A DNA stretch of 64,000 nt from contig JAAALK010000079.1 of assembly GCA_019279435.1 (NCBI GenBank), positions 104,327,198-104,391,197 on the forward strand. The letters run 5' to 3'. This DNA comes from Zizania palustris. Its lineage: Eukaryota > Streptophyta > Magnoliopsida > Poales > Poaceae. Within the stretch, counting starts at the first letter, position 1. Each line of letters opens with the position of its first letter. Positions 31,984-43,437 of this stretch are shown here, in pieces. The notes beneath the pieces are model-generated. The model was given only the letters and a program-made list of their open reading frames with translations, was not told where the DNA came from and searched no databases. The translations under genes and the position numbers were made by a program.

Positions 31984-33833
31984 TGAGGAGCCATGTTGAA
32001 GAGCATGGGCCTCATGGCTCCAGATGTGATGAGTGATTGTCAACGGAAGTCAAAGAGGACATGAAGAGAAGAGAAGACCTATTGTGTATGGGCCGCATGT
32101 GACTCAGGTACACGGGTAGCGAGTGACTGTCGGGCAGAGGGGCCGTGAAGTCGGGCTGGCCCAATCCGAGTACATGGGCCAGGAGCAGCAGATGATCCAC
32201 TGGTCTGTTGACCGGGATTGACTCAGTTATACAGGCGGCGAGCGATTGCTGGGCTGAGGGAGCCGCGGAATCGGGCCGACCCAATCCGGGTACCTGGTGC
32301 GAAGATAGTGGATGCTTTGTCAGTTTCAGCGCAAAACTGACGATCGCTGATCTCGGATCTGACCGTTCTGAGGCGAAGCCGTAGCTGTTACGAAAGCTCC
32401 GCATCAGGACAAGTTATCTTCATTTAGGTTTTTACTATTTTGCCTTTAGGCCCACAGTCTGTCAGTCGAGTCTGTAAAAAATCCTAAGGCATTTCGGTGT
32501 TTTCCATTTTTATTTCAGCGTATTTAAAAACCCTAGGGGTGTTTTTGCATTTTCCCATTTATTGGGCTGCCTATAAAAGGGCCCCAATCCCTAGGGTTCA
32601 GGTTACCCATTCTGTAATCAACTTTAATGCCACAAAAGTTTGGGTCATTTTGTTCTATTTTCTGGCTTCTTCTTCCTGTGAGCGCCGCTGTCTTCGTGGG
32701 CTTTCTGTTCTTCACGAGTTCACCAGGTTCTGCATCGTTGGCACATCGAGAAGTCGCTCAATCAGGTTTTATTCTTCCTTTCTCAGCCATCGGACGTCAT
32801 GCTGTGGATTTATTTTTTCTGTTGCCTCGTTTTGCATGCCTAGTTTGTTCATCTGTTCTTAGTTCACCGCTAGTATTTTTTCTCCACGTCGCCACCACAA
32901 TCACATCTGCACGGGTGCTATTTTTCTCCGGCCTGTCTCTTTATTGGCTCAGCAGCAGCAGCCGCATCATGCATCTCAACCTAGGACTGCTAGCACCTAT
33001 GGGCAGCAGCAGCAGCCAGGCTAGCGGCTACAGCGACTTGGCAGTAGCGGTGCAGCAGCGTAGCAGTGCTACTAGCATGCAGTCTAGGTGGCAAGTAGCT
33101 CCTAGCGGCAGGCTAGCTAGCGCTAGCGTGCGGCTGCGCAGCTAGCTAGCAGCTGCGTGCAGTGGCTTCGCACGCCGTTCCCATGCCGCGCAGCGCACAG
33201 CAGCGTGTTTGCTAGGCAGCTGCGGCATTGCGTCAGGACATTTTGCAGAGTCTTTTGCGTGGGATAGTGTGCGCGAAGTTGTCAGGCGTCGAAGCCCTGC
33301 CGCATGCAAGCACGGGTGCGAAGTTTGTGAGGATGGCCTCACAACGTGTTCGGTGAAGCTTCGCTTGGCAGAGAGGCTTTGGTGTCACATTGAGCTTCGG
33401 AGAATGGACTTCGACACTACCGAAGGAGGCTTCGGCGAACCGCATCTCACGCTTCGTAGAAGCTTCGCTGAAGCTACCTTCAGAGGCAAGTTTCAGGCTT
33501 CGCACAACAATTTCGAATGAGCTTCGGTAAGTTTCATCTAGGAGACAAAATTGAACAGTATAACTTTCTTCTTGTTTTGTGTGCACGCGGATTAAATTGT
33601 TTGAAGTGCCTATGAATTGAATGTACTGTTGGTCTGCCTTTAAACACTGTGTTGGTGTCTTTTCGATTTGGACACCGGTCGTTTTTAGGCTAGATTATTT
33701 TTGGACCTGTGAACTGTTCTTGTTCCTGCTGGTTGTTTGTTGAGGTGCGTTGGGTGTTGCGAGAAGGCCATTGATTCGCAATAATTTTTTATGCGCCCAT
33801 TCACCCCCTCTGGTTGCTACTTTCGGACCTACA
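31984..33833 (+). repeat. 3' LTR of copia D
   Basis: 1,850 bp, TGAGGAGCC...CGGACCTACA, TATAAAAG at 32572-32579. It is longer than the 5' LTR by indels, some in the GCAGC-rich stretch and some between 33230 and 33300. Confidence 0.88.
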
Positions 33834-33838
33834 GCCCG
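33834..33838. repeat. Target-site duplication GCCCG, right of element D
   Basis: Matches 20717-20721. Confidence 0.88.
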
Positions 33839-34606
33839 TTCTCGTTGAACAGCAACCAGCAAAGCCACACAACGCCGCCTGCGCCACGCGCACACCCCAC
33901 GAGGACCGAAGCGAAAGGCGGTGGTGAAAAAAAAATTAGCGGCGGCGGCGATTCGATCAGTGGGAGTTGACAGGCGGCGACGGTGGAGAAGGAAAACGGG
34001 GAATAGATTGAACTCGAATTTTTAATTGCCAATGAGTTAACACTAACCCTAGGGGGTTGGGGCCTATTTATAGGCAGCCCACTAAAAGGGAAAAAACTAA
34101 TTTACCCCTAGGGTAAATTACACTGACTCTGAAAATAAAATTAGAAATGATCAAAATGCCATTAGGGTTTTTTACTAACTCGAATAACACAGACTGTGGG
34201 CCTAAAGGAAAAATAATAAAATCCTAAATAAAGATAATCATCAGTTGTCAGTTTTGCACCGAAACTGACAAAGCGTCCACCGTCTTCGCACCGCGTACCC
34301 GGATTGGGCCGACCTGATTCCGCAGCTCCCTCAGCCCGGCAATCGCTCGCCACCAGTGTACCAAAGTCAATCCCAGTCAATAGACCAGTGGATCCTCTGC
34401 CGCTCATAGCCCATGTAGTCGGATTGGGCCAACCCGACTCCGCGACCACTCTGCCCGGTAGTCACTCCCTACCCGTGTACATGAGTCACACGCGGCCCAG
34501 ACACGACAGGTCTCATATTCTCTTCACGTCTCTTCTTTGACTTCCATTCACAATCACTCATCACATCTGGAGCCATAATACCCATGCTCTTCAACATGGT
34601 TCCTCA
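33839..34606 (-). repeat. 3' LTR of copia F, inner piece
   Basis: Continues the LTR interrupted at 20721 and ends, read on the minus strand, with the LTR start TGAGGAACCATG (34606 downwards). Minus-strand TATAAATA at 34065-34072. Confidence 0.85.
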
Positions 34607-35990
34607 ATCTCCCCCTGATGAGTGCATTGTCAACACCCTCTTCAACAATTCTTCAGAACCTGCAAAACATGTGGAAACATGAAAACAAAAACAAAAGAAA
34701 ACAGAAAGAAGAAAATAAAATAAAAGTTTAACCATAATGACAAAAAGTCGGATAGAAGAAAGAAAAAAAACGGTCATTATGATTAACTAAAAATAAAAAC
34801 TCAAAACAAGTGCAATCTCAGAATTATCAACAAGGATATCGGGCAAAAGAGACTAAAACTCCCCCTGAAACAAATCCCAGAGAGAGCCAAAAACTCCCCC
34901 TAAACTCTTTTAAAAGATCAAGTAACCGAAAATTTCTTCCCCTTGTTGACAATTGGACTCATCAAGTGAGACTAAATGCACTCTAAAGAGACATAGACAC
35001 AAACTCCCACTGAAATGCAGCTCCTCCTCAAAATATGCAATGAATGTGACTCGGGTGCAGGTGGAGTGTAAAAAGCATGCTTCTCAGATATGATTGACTG
35101 CAATTACAACATCTAGCAGGTATAGCAAAAGAAGTACCGTCTAAGACACATGGCATGATTAGTGCAACAGATGATATCTATTGAATGTCATTATCACGCA
35201 TTTTTAATTTTTGCAAACAAAAGCATCACCACATTTTCTAGTCGACAAGCAAGGTAAAGTATGAGATGCAAAAGCTAGCTGATATCTACCAAGATAAGCC
35301 TTGTCCAGAACAAAGTGCTTCAACAAACTTGTTATCCTTTTAATTTTCAGGCTTTTTCTTTTCCTTTTTCATTTTTGCCAGGGGTTATTTGTATGTCAAC
35401 CTTATGCTAACTGACCAAGTCAAGCCTAGGCCAGAACTGGACCATCAGAAGCTTAAGACATTGGTCTTGGCGTACATTACACTGTTCTAGTTCATACCAA
35501 AATGCTATGGTAAGCAGTGTAGAACAATGCAATGCGACAAAGCAAACCCACCTGTATCTTTTCAAATCAAGAATAAAAAGGCATGGATTTTTCATTTTTC
35601 TGATTTTTTATCATTTTTATATCACATTTTCCATGTTAAAGCATATAGATGTCCAAGTTGCATATCTGTATCTAAGTAAGGATCTAGCTACAAGACATGT
35701 AATAGATAGAAGAAGCATTCAGGCTACACATGCTAGTTATCAGAAGCAATGGTGATCATTTTTCAATTCTAATCCATAAAAGCCATGCATATGACAGATA
35801 TCAGACATATCATGTGAAGTGAAGCAAAGCATGATCATCGACAGTTATTCAAAAGCATATACTAGCTAGAAATAGTAAAGCGGATCAATCATATAACAGA
35901 AGCAAGCTCAAAGTGTGATATGTGAATATGCATGATATGAACTCACACGAAAAGACTCAAGAAAAGAGCAAACGGTGAAAAGTAGACTGA
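34607..35990 (-). other. 3' noncoding region of copia F
   Basis: No gene. The reverse complement of the region seen in D and H, with CTCCCCCT-type motifs (polypurine on the minus strand) at about 34608-34615, 34859 and 34891. The ORF-like stretches on the plus strand are not conserved. Confidence 0.7.
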
Positions 35991-37932
35991 TCTAGGGGTT
36001 TGGTAAAAATGTCAGCCAACTGATGATGGGTATCAACATGAACAAGGTCAATGACACCTTTCTCATACTGATCCCTTAGAAAGTGAAAGCACACATCAAT
36101 ATGTTTGGTTTTTGAATGAAGACATGGGTTTTCCCTACTCTAATCGCGCTGGTACTATCACAAAACAAAGGAACTCTGGCAGGGAAGAACAACCAAAAAT
36201 CCCACAAAGTAGAAATCATCAAAACCAACTATGAGCAGCAGCTAGTAGCAGCTACATACTCAGCCTCAGTAGTAGAAAGCGCAACTCCAGATTGTTTTCG
36301 AGAAGACCAAGATATAAGCGAAGAACCAAGAAACTGGCAAGTAACGGAAGTCGACTTGCGATCTAGCTGTCACCCACCGAAATCAGCGTCGGAAAAGCCA
36401 GATAAATCAAGAGACAATGATGCTGAATAGTAACGACCTAGATCAGGAGCATAAGTAAGGTAGCTGAAAATATGCTTGACAGTTTGTCTGTCAGATGCGC
36501 GTGGTGAAGACAGAAAGCACGCACACAAACCCACAGTGAACTGAATGTCCGGTTTGGTCACCGTCAAGTACAGCAGCGATCCGATCATCCCTCGATACTC
36601 TCTCTCGATGACCTTGACGCCGCTCTCATCCTTGTCCAGGCCCCAGATGTACCCATTGGGGTCATCTGAGGCTTCAGCTCTCCACCAAAATCAAAGTTCT
36701 TCAGCATGTCCCGCGTGTACTTGCTCTGGTGAATGAAGATGCCGTCCTTGGTCTGCTTGATTTGGAGCCCTAAGAAATACTTGAGCTCAACCATGAGGCT
36801 CATCTCATACTCATTGTGCATCTGCTAAGAAAACTTGGACACAAGCTCATTAGTAGAACCACCAAAAATAATATTGTCCACTTAAATCTGAGCAATCAAT
36901 AAGTCTGAGCCAACTTTGAGCAAGAAAAGAGTTTTGTCCACAGAACCCATCACAAAGCCATTCCCCAACAAAAACTGCTTTAGGTGATCATACCAAGCCC
37001 TGGGGGCTTGCTTCAGACCATATAAAGCTTTCTGCAACTTGAAAACATGTCGAGGAAACATAGGGTTCTCAAAACCGAGGGCTGCCTAACATAGACCTCC
37101 TCCTCTATATACTCATTCAGAAAAGCACTCTTGACATCCATTTGAAAAAGCTTAAAACCTTTAGAAGCAGCAAAAGCCAAAAGAATACGAATCGACTTAA
37201 GATGGGCAACAGGGGAAAAGGTCTCCTCAAAATCAATACCCTCTTTCTGGCAAAAACCTTGTGCAACTAGTCGAGCTTTGTTGCGCACTACCACCCCATC
37301 TTCACCTTGGTTGTTCTTAAACACCCACTTGGTGCCTATGGGGTTGCATCCAGGTGGCAGCTCAACTAGTGTCCAAACCCGATTGCGAACAAAATTCTCA
37401 AGCTCCTCTTGCATGGCGTTTATCCAATTTGAATCAGAAAGAGCATGAGAAACGTCTCTGGGCTCAAAAGTGGCAACAAACGCAGACTCAGCAAACATAG
37501 CAAGAGAACCAATAGAAGAACGCAAGGATCTCGAAGTGAGATCACCGATGATGAGCTCTAAAGGGTGATCACGCTGAACTGCTCGGGATCCTAGGAGATC
37601 TGAAGTCACCTCACTAGAGTCAGTAACTGGCGGCTCTAGACTCAGCTGAGGGGGCTCAATCGAAGTAGAAGGAGTGATCAGAGGTCCGCCCTCGTCCTCA
37701 GTCGAAGTCTCAGAAGGTGCGGGGTCTGCTGGTTGTGAAGAAGGTACACCCTCATCAACAGCAAGAGCATCATCATCTTCCTCGAAGATGGACTCTCCTA
37801 GCTCATCATGTCAAGAAAGCTCAAAAGGAGTCAGCGAAGGCATGGACTCATCAAAATAAACCTCACAAGTCTCTACAAGCTACTGATAGTCGAGGTTCCA
37901 AACACGAAAGCCTCGAGAATGTAAATCATAAC
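35991..37932 (-). pseudogene. RNase H, RT and integrase C-terminus of copia F
   Basis: Read on the minus strand, this runs upstream from LDLSGFSDADFGG and YRG/MIGSLLYLT to FEMSLMVELKYFLGLQI. The catalytic QIYVDD region has a stop (QI*VD, near 36885). It continues to MDVKSAFLNEYIEEEVYVRQ, VFKNNQGEDGVVVRNKARLVAQGF and the linker. The remainder of integrase is cut at 37932 by gypsy G. Frameshifts are seen near 36585 and 37000-37080. Confidence 0.8.
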
Positions 37933-38010
37933 TGTTGGCGTAAAAGATTATGCTAACATGTTTTCAGAGATTAAGAACTAACAAATGAAGTGTTTGTGAA
38001 ATGAACTATT
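37933..38010 (-). repeat. 3' LTR of gypsy G, first piece
   Basis: TGTTGGCGTAAAAGATTATGC is the reverse complement of the GYP1 LTR end. It runs to the ATT target site of the CACTA element. Confidence 0.88.
38008..38010. repeat. Target-site duplication ATT, left of CACTA element
   Basis: Three bases matching 46545-46547. A 3-bp duplication is standard for CACTA elements. Confidence 0.9.
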
Positions 38011-38026
38011 CACTACAACAAAACAG
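38011..38026 (+). repeat. Left terminal inverted repeat of the CACTA element
   Basis: CACTACAACAAAACAG, identical to the reverse complement of 46529-46544. Confidence 0.95.
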
Positions 38027-38047
38027 AACATTTTCGTCGGCCAAGTT

Positions 38048-38276
38048 AACTTCCGTCGGCTTTTGGGCAAGCCGACGGAAGTTAAATAACTTCCGTCGGC
38101 CTCCACAAGCCGACGGAAGTTAACTTAACTTCCGTCGGCTTCTGACAGTGGCCGACGGAAGTTATCGGGGGTTTTTCCGCGGCCGCCCGGATCCCCCTAA
38201 CTTCCGTCGGCCAGCATTAAAGCCGACGGAAGTTAGCTAACTTCCGTCGGCTTTAATGTTGGCCGACGGAAGTTAT
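38048..38276. repeat. Left subterminal repeats, about ten copies of CTTCCGTCGGC
   Basis: Five direct/inverted pairs of ACTTCCGTCGGC and GCCGACGGAAGT separated by short spacers, each pair able to fold. In En/Spm elements such subterminal motifs bind the accessory protein. The motif here is probably the binding site of the product of 43438-45833 (inference). Confidence 0.88.
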
Positions 38277-38334
38277 GGGGCTTTTCACCCAACCGCGCGC
38301 GCGTACAGGGAGCCCTAACTCCCTGTACACGCGC

Positions 38335-38710
38335 GCACTCCCGCCCGTTCCCCGCCGCCGCCGCTTCGCCGCCTCGGCCGCCGCCCGCCCGCCGCCGCCG
38401 CTTCGCCGCCCGGCCGCCCTCGCCCGCCCGGCCGCCCGCCCGGCCGGCCGCCGTCCGCCCGGCCACCGCCTCGGCCACCGCCCGCCCGCCGCCGCCGCTT
38501 CGCCGCCCGGCCGCCCCTCGCCCGCCCGGCCACCCGCTCGGCCGGCCGCCGTCCGCCCGGCCGCCGCCTCGGCCGCCGCCCGCCCGGCCGGCCGCCGTCC
38601 GCCCGGCCGCCGCCTCGGCCGCCCGCCCGCCCGCCCGCCCGCCCGCCCGCCCGGCCGCCCGGCCGCCGCCTCGGCCGCACGCCCGCCTCCGCTGCCAGGG
38701 GCTCCACGCG
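38335..38710. repeat. Extremely GC-rich, CpG-dense low-complexity tract
   Basis: Long runs built from GCCGCCCGCC, CGGCCGCC and CTTCGCCGCC units with direct repeats of 60-130 bp. Open frames on both strands are compositional artefacts. It lies between the subterminal repeats and the transposase gene, where the promoter and first untranslated exon of En/Spm elements are GC-rich. Confidence 0.7.
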
Positions 38711-39240
38711 TCTCTGCCGCCCACTGTGATCACCGCCGGCCTCCGGACACCATCACCCACCACTCGTCGCCGCCCGACGATTAAGTAATTTTTTTCGGCT
38801 TTAATTTTTTTCGCTTTTAATTTGTGCATGATATGATATTGTTAGTATAGTTGAAACTTGAAAGTTAATTTATTTCTGAATTTTGTCGTTGTACTGGATT
38901 GCAATATATTGAAATGTGGAATGATAGTAGTATGCATCTTGCTTTATAAAGGTTTCTTAGATGTTTTTTAGTATGACTTGCTTCTTGGTATTTTTTGCTA
39001 CATATATGAATTTTGTCATGTATTAATATTGAGATTTTATGTATGTTTCACGCTTTTAAATATGTTTCATATGTGATGTTTTGTTTTAATATGCAATATA
39101 TGTTGTGATATTATGTATATATGATTCTAATTATATTATTCTACTAATTTATAGTTTTTTTTTCGTATGCAATTTTTTATTTGACAACAACGTAGATAGT
39201 GTAACGAAACCTATGCGTCACCCGTTTCGGACCAACATGT
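38711..39240. other. CACTA leader region, AT-rich
   Basis: After a possible donor-like region near 38780 the sequence becomes AT-rich with no conserved frame. It is likely an intron in the 5' leader of the transposase transcript, since an acceptor-like ATATAG lies directly before the ATG at 39820. Confidence 0.45.
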
Positions 39241-39300
39241 CTCACACGTGTCATGCGTGTGAGATGTGTAGGTCCGGAATTGTCCCTTTTTGGACAGCCT

Positions 39301-39490
39301 CGGAGTGGGCGACAGAGCGTGGTTTTATGATGAGTCATGAGTCCGAATGGGATTTCAGTAACATAACCTTGTTGTTCTCCATTGCACCACTATCAGGCGT
39401 GCAATTGGAGAACAGCGGGGTTATGCTGCTGAAATTTCGTTCGAACTCATGGCTCGTCATAAATACCACGTTTTGTCGGTCACTCTTGGG
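39301..39490 (+). ncRNA. Long imperfect hairpin (possible small-RNA precursor)
   Basis: The left arm (39301-39389) and right arm (39398-39490) are imperfect inverted repeats around a loop ACTATCAGG. For example, GGTTTTATGATGAGTCATGAG pairs with the complement of CTCATGGCTCGTCATAAATACC, and GTTCTCCATTGCAC with GTGCAATTGGAGAAC. Plant microRNA genes of similar shape, such as rice miR820, are known inside CACTA elements. No known mature sequence was recognised here. An ancient inverted duplication is the alternative. Confidence 0.45.
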
Positions 39491-39819
39491 TGGGTTTAGG
39501 ACCTATCTTTTCCTATAGACCATGGTTGCCATGGCGTCGCCTGCGCCGACTAGACGTCCAGGCGGTCACCGCCGGATGTCATGGTGAATCGCGATCGCCA
39601 TCAGGCGTGTCTGGGCGGGCGCCTAGGGTCCGTGGTAGTGTCTAAGGTGTGGCACAGGCCTTTCGGTTAACCCTGTTCCCTTGCGCCGCGGGCTCTGCTT
39701 CCCCTTGCGTCGCCAGCCGCCCGGCCGCCTCTGCTTCCCCTCCGTTGTGTATGTTGCGAGCCCTTTTATAGCGGCCAGTGCGTGAATCTTCTTGATTGAA
39801 TGAATGTTTTGCATATAGA
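39491..39819. other. Region between hairpin and transposase ATG
   Basis: GC-rich in the first part (CCATGGCGTCGCCTGCGCC...), with palindromic CCATGG sites. No protein homology was recognised. It ends in GCATATAGA just before the ATG, a plausible splice acceptor for a leader intron. Confidence 0.4.
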
Positions 39820-42800
39820 ATGGCTGAGGACGACCGACGGTGGATGTATAGTGGTTGGATGAAAAGTGGAGCTCACACGAGGGAGTGGGTAATCAACGCT
39901 GAGAAATTTGTTGATCGTGCATTCGCTTTGACAACAAACACTGGCGCGAGGTGCCCATGCATGAAGTGCAGAAATTCTCGTTGGCAAGACAAGAGGACGT
40001 TGTCATTGCATATTTGCAAATATGGTTTCGTGCCAGGTTATGAAGTTTGGTCTTTTCACGGCGAGACAGGCCTTGAAAAAACGGTATTAGCAGTGGAAGA
40101 AGAAGATGATAGCGTTGCTGACGATAGGATGGATGAGATGGTTGATGCTATACGACCGGAGTTTGAATCAAACCCCGAGGATCCTCTAACACCGGAGGTT
40201 CAAAAGTTTTTCGACATCCTTCGAGCTTCAGAAGAGCCATTGCATGAGCACACCACCGTAAGCGTTCTCGCTTTCGTGACTCGTATTATGGCTATTAAGT
40301 CAAAGTTTGCATTTTCAAACAATTGTTATAAGGAGCTCTTGAATCTGATCAGCGATATCCTTCCTAAGAACCATAAGGTGCCGAAAGACATGTATCAGTC
40401 AAAGAAAATGCTTTCTGCTCTCGGTATGGAGTATGAGAAGATTGATGTGTGCCGAGATAATTGTATGCTGTTCTGGAAAGAACATAGTAATGAGGTGAAA
40501 TGCTTAAAATGTGGTAAACCGAGATTCGTAGAGGTCGTAAATGAAGACGGAGAGAAGGTGACGACAGAGGTTGCTCATAAGCAACTTCGTTACATGCCTC
40601 TTACACCTCGGGTGAAACGATTGTTTCTATCAAAGAAAACCGCTAGACATATGCGATGGCATAAAGAAGGTGTACGTGAGAATAATGAAGTAATGGTGCA
40701 CCCATCTGATGGTGCGGCATGGAAGGCTCTAGATGATTTTGATGCAGACTTTGCTAGTGATGCAAGGAATGTTCGCATCGGGTTGGCAACTGATGGATTC
40801 ACGCCTTTCAATGTAACGGCATCGTCGTACTCTTGTTGGCCCGTGTTTGCTATTCCATACAACCTTCCACCTTCATTTTGTATGAAATATGAATTTATGT
40901 TCCTGTGTCTCATTATACCCGGTCCAGATCATCCTGGAACACGACTAAACGTGATGTTGAAGCCCTTAATTGAAGAGTTGAAACAATTGTGGAAAGGAGT
41001 TGAAGCATATGACTATGACCAGAAACAAAAATTCAATCTTCGAGTTGCGTATCTGTGGTCGGTCCACGATTTTCCGGCATACGGTATTTTTTCTGGTTGG
41101 AGTTGTCATGGAAGGTTGACATGCCCGATATGTGCAAAGGACACAGATTGTTTCCGTCTGAACTTCGGGGGAAAGATTTGTTACTTTGATTGCCATAGAT
41201 GCTTTTTGCCCATGAATCACCCATTTAGGTTACAGAGGAACAATTTCAAGAAGGACAGCATTGTTGTAAAGGGACCACCAAGGCGTTTAAATGGTACAGA
41301 AATCGCTGATATGCTGAATGAGTTGGTCCTTAATGAAAATGAGGATGGATTTGTAGGATTCGGAACCGAACATAATTGGACTCACATATGTGGTTTATGG
41401 GAACTGCCGTACGTCAAATCACTAATTCTGATGCACAACATTGACGTTATGCATCAGGAACGTAATGTTGGTGAAAGCATTATAAGTACATGTATGGATT
41501 TTACTGACAGGACAAAAGATAATGTAAAGGCGAGAAGAGATTTAGCTGAGATTTGTAATCGACCAACCCTTGAGTTGACGAATAGTGGTGGCAAGCCACG
41601 TGCCCCATTTTGTTTAAAACCTAAAGAAAAAAAACAAGTAATGAGGTGGTTGAAAAATTTGAAATTCCCAGATGGTTACGCCGCAGGATTTAGAAGAGCT
41701 GTGAACTTGAAGACAGGGAAATTAAATGGATTGAAAAGTCACGATTACCACATAATAATGGAAAGACTCCTTCCTGTAATGTTTCGTGGGTACCTGAATG
41801 ATGATGTGTGGAAGGCGTTAGCTGAGCTGAGCCATTTTTATAGACAACTTTGTGCGAAAGAAATTAAGAAAGATATGATGGAGATGCTAGAGAAAGAGAT
41901 CCCGGTACTTTTATGTAAACTGGAAAAAATATTCCCTCCAGGGTTCTTCAATCCAATGCAACATTTACTGGTTCATCTGCCATATGAAGCTAAGGTAGGT
42001 GGCCCTGTGCAATATAGGTGGATGTATCATATTGAAAGGTCCCTAAAGAAGCTTAGAGCGATGGTTGGTAATAAGGCCAGAGTTGAAGGTTGCATCGCAG
42101 AAGAATTTAAATTGAAAGAGATAGCATACTTCACTAGTGTATACTTCGCTGAGCATCACAATGTCAACACACCTGCTACACGGTACCATATGGATGAAGA
42201 CCATCCTTGTAGTGATCTCCAAATATTTGGGTGGAAGGGCATAACTGTTGGTGTTTCCACGACATATTATGTAACTCAGGAAGAACGAACAAATGCCTTG
42301 CTCTACATGTACTCAAATATGGAAGAGATGGAACAATATTTCGCGTAAGTGATTCGTTTTAGTTTTATATTTTACCTCCAAATTTTATACCCGTTTGTTT
42401 ACCTATTCGTTACATTGACAGTATGTTTGATTCGAAATACTTGCCATCTGGTCGTCAACCAACGGAGAAGCAATTAGATAAATTGCGTCGAGAAGGAGTA
42501 AATGGCGGGCCTAGTTTTCTCACTTGGTTCAGAGAACATGTAAATCCTTACCTTTTCTGACACGTATTATTTTACTCTACTGGGTTAATTATCTTATAAT
42601 CTCTTATGATTTGCAGTGCGTGCTCGCTGACAATGTACATATAGACTTGCGACAGCTCTCTTACGGGAGTATTAGTGCCAAAAGTTACGGTCGCTACGAT
42701 GTTAATGGTTTCCGCTTCCGTTCAACTATATTTGAAGCATATCGACCTCTAGCGGCAACAACTAATACTGGTGTTGTTACAAGGGTCGTTGATGGACAAG

Positions 42801-43270
42801 GACACGAAACTATGTATTATGGAATCATCAAAAATATAATCGAGTACAAATTTGCCGGGAATAAAGAGATTAAAGTAGTCTTCTTCGATTGTGATTGGTT
42901 CGACCCTAAACATGGTACTCGTGAAAACCAATTTGGGATGGTTGAAGTCAAACACGCGGAACGATTATCTAGTTGCGACAATTTTGTCCTTGCTCATCAA
43001 GTCGAGCAGGTGTATTATATGCCCTACCCATGTGAAAAACTAAGTGCTTGGTGGGTAGTCTACAAAGTGAATCCTCGGGAACGTCTACAAACCCCTAGTG
43101 ATGACGCTTATCAATTGGAGGTTGAAGAGGTCGATGAGGTTTATCAAGATGATGAATTGCCGACTTCGTTTAATGTAGAGTCAGAATCGTCGACAGATTC
43201 TTTTCTCGGCGATTCTAATGATGTGGCAGTTCCCGAGAAAAGGAAACACCAACATAAGAAGAAAAAGTAA
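39820..43270 (+). CDS. TNP2-like CACTA transposase, intact, three coding exons
   Basis: Exons 39820-42344, 42422-42539 and 42617-43270 join to 3,297 nt (1,098 residues). The introns are GT-AG (GC|GTAAGT...GACAG; CAT|GTAAAT...TGCAG). ATG 39820 is preferred to the upstream one at 39802 because the family domain starts at once. Residues about 1-80 match the transposase-associated domain (WMYSGWM, CPCMKCRN, YGFVPGYEVWSFHGE). About 320-470 is the TNP2 core (DGFTPFNVTASSYSCWPV, PGPDHPG, SCHGRLTCPIC). About 655-790 is DUF4218-like (FFNPMQHLLVHLPYEA). The last exon is DUF4216-like (FGMVEVKH, YYMPYPC, WWVVYKVNPRE). The protein would cut at the CACTA ends. No stop or frameshift was found, unlike most other genes in the window. 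Confidence 0.88.
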
Positions 43271-43437
43271 CATGGCGTGCTTTGGGGAGAAAAGGACAAA
43301 TTGATCCTGATTTTGATGATAATTGACAAGTAATTGTTTTGATACATGGATATGCAATATACTTCATATTACATGTTTTTTCATATGTACAAACCTTCTT
43401 TACTAATAAATGCTTGTTTGTGCTTATTTTGAACAGG

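Larger units (their letters stand above)
20722..33833 (+). mobile_element. COP1 copy D: Ty1/copia (Sirevirus-like) retrotransposon with nested E
   Basis: LTRs begin TGAGGAGCCATG and end CGGNCCTACA (1,759 and 1,850 bp), with a 5-bp duplication GCCCG. Internal order is primer site complementary to initiator tRNA-Met, gag, protease, integrase, RT, RNase H (copia order). A long 3' noncoding stretch with repeated AGGGGGAG motifs follows, a Sirevirus trait. The gag region contains a second LTR tail plus gag start (23206-24254) and a truncated gypsy E. Many stops and frameshifts; non-autonomous. Confidence 0.85.

Noticed and set aside
36116..36430. Plus-strand 104-residue frame
   Set aside because: Reverse complement of the copia F RNase H. 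The same shadow frame appears opposite H (52873-53173).
38233..38829. Overlapping open frames of 130-198 residues on both strands, rich in Arg/Gly/Ala/Pro
   Set aside because: They arise from the GC-rich low-complexity tract, where stop codons are rare in every frame. There is no domain and no codon bias, and they overlap each other.
39105..39518. 137-residue plus-strand frame upstream of the CACTA transposase
   Set aside because: It coincides with the long hairpin and begins in AT-rich intron-like sequence. No recognisable domain; the inverted repeat explains the conserved look.
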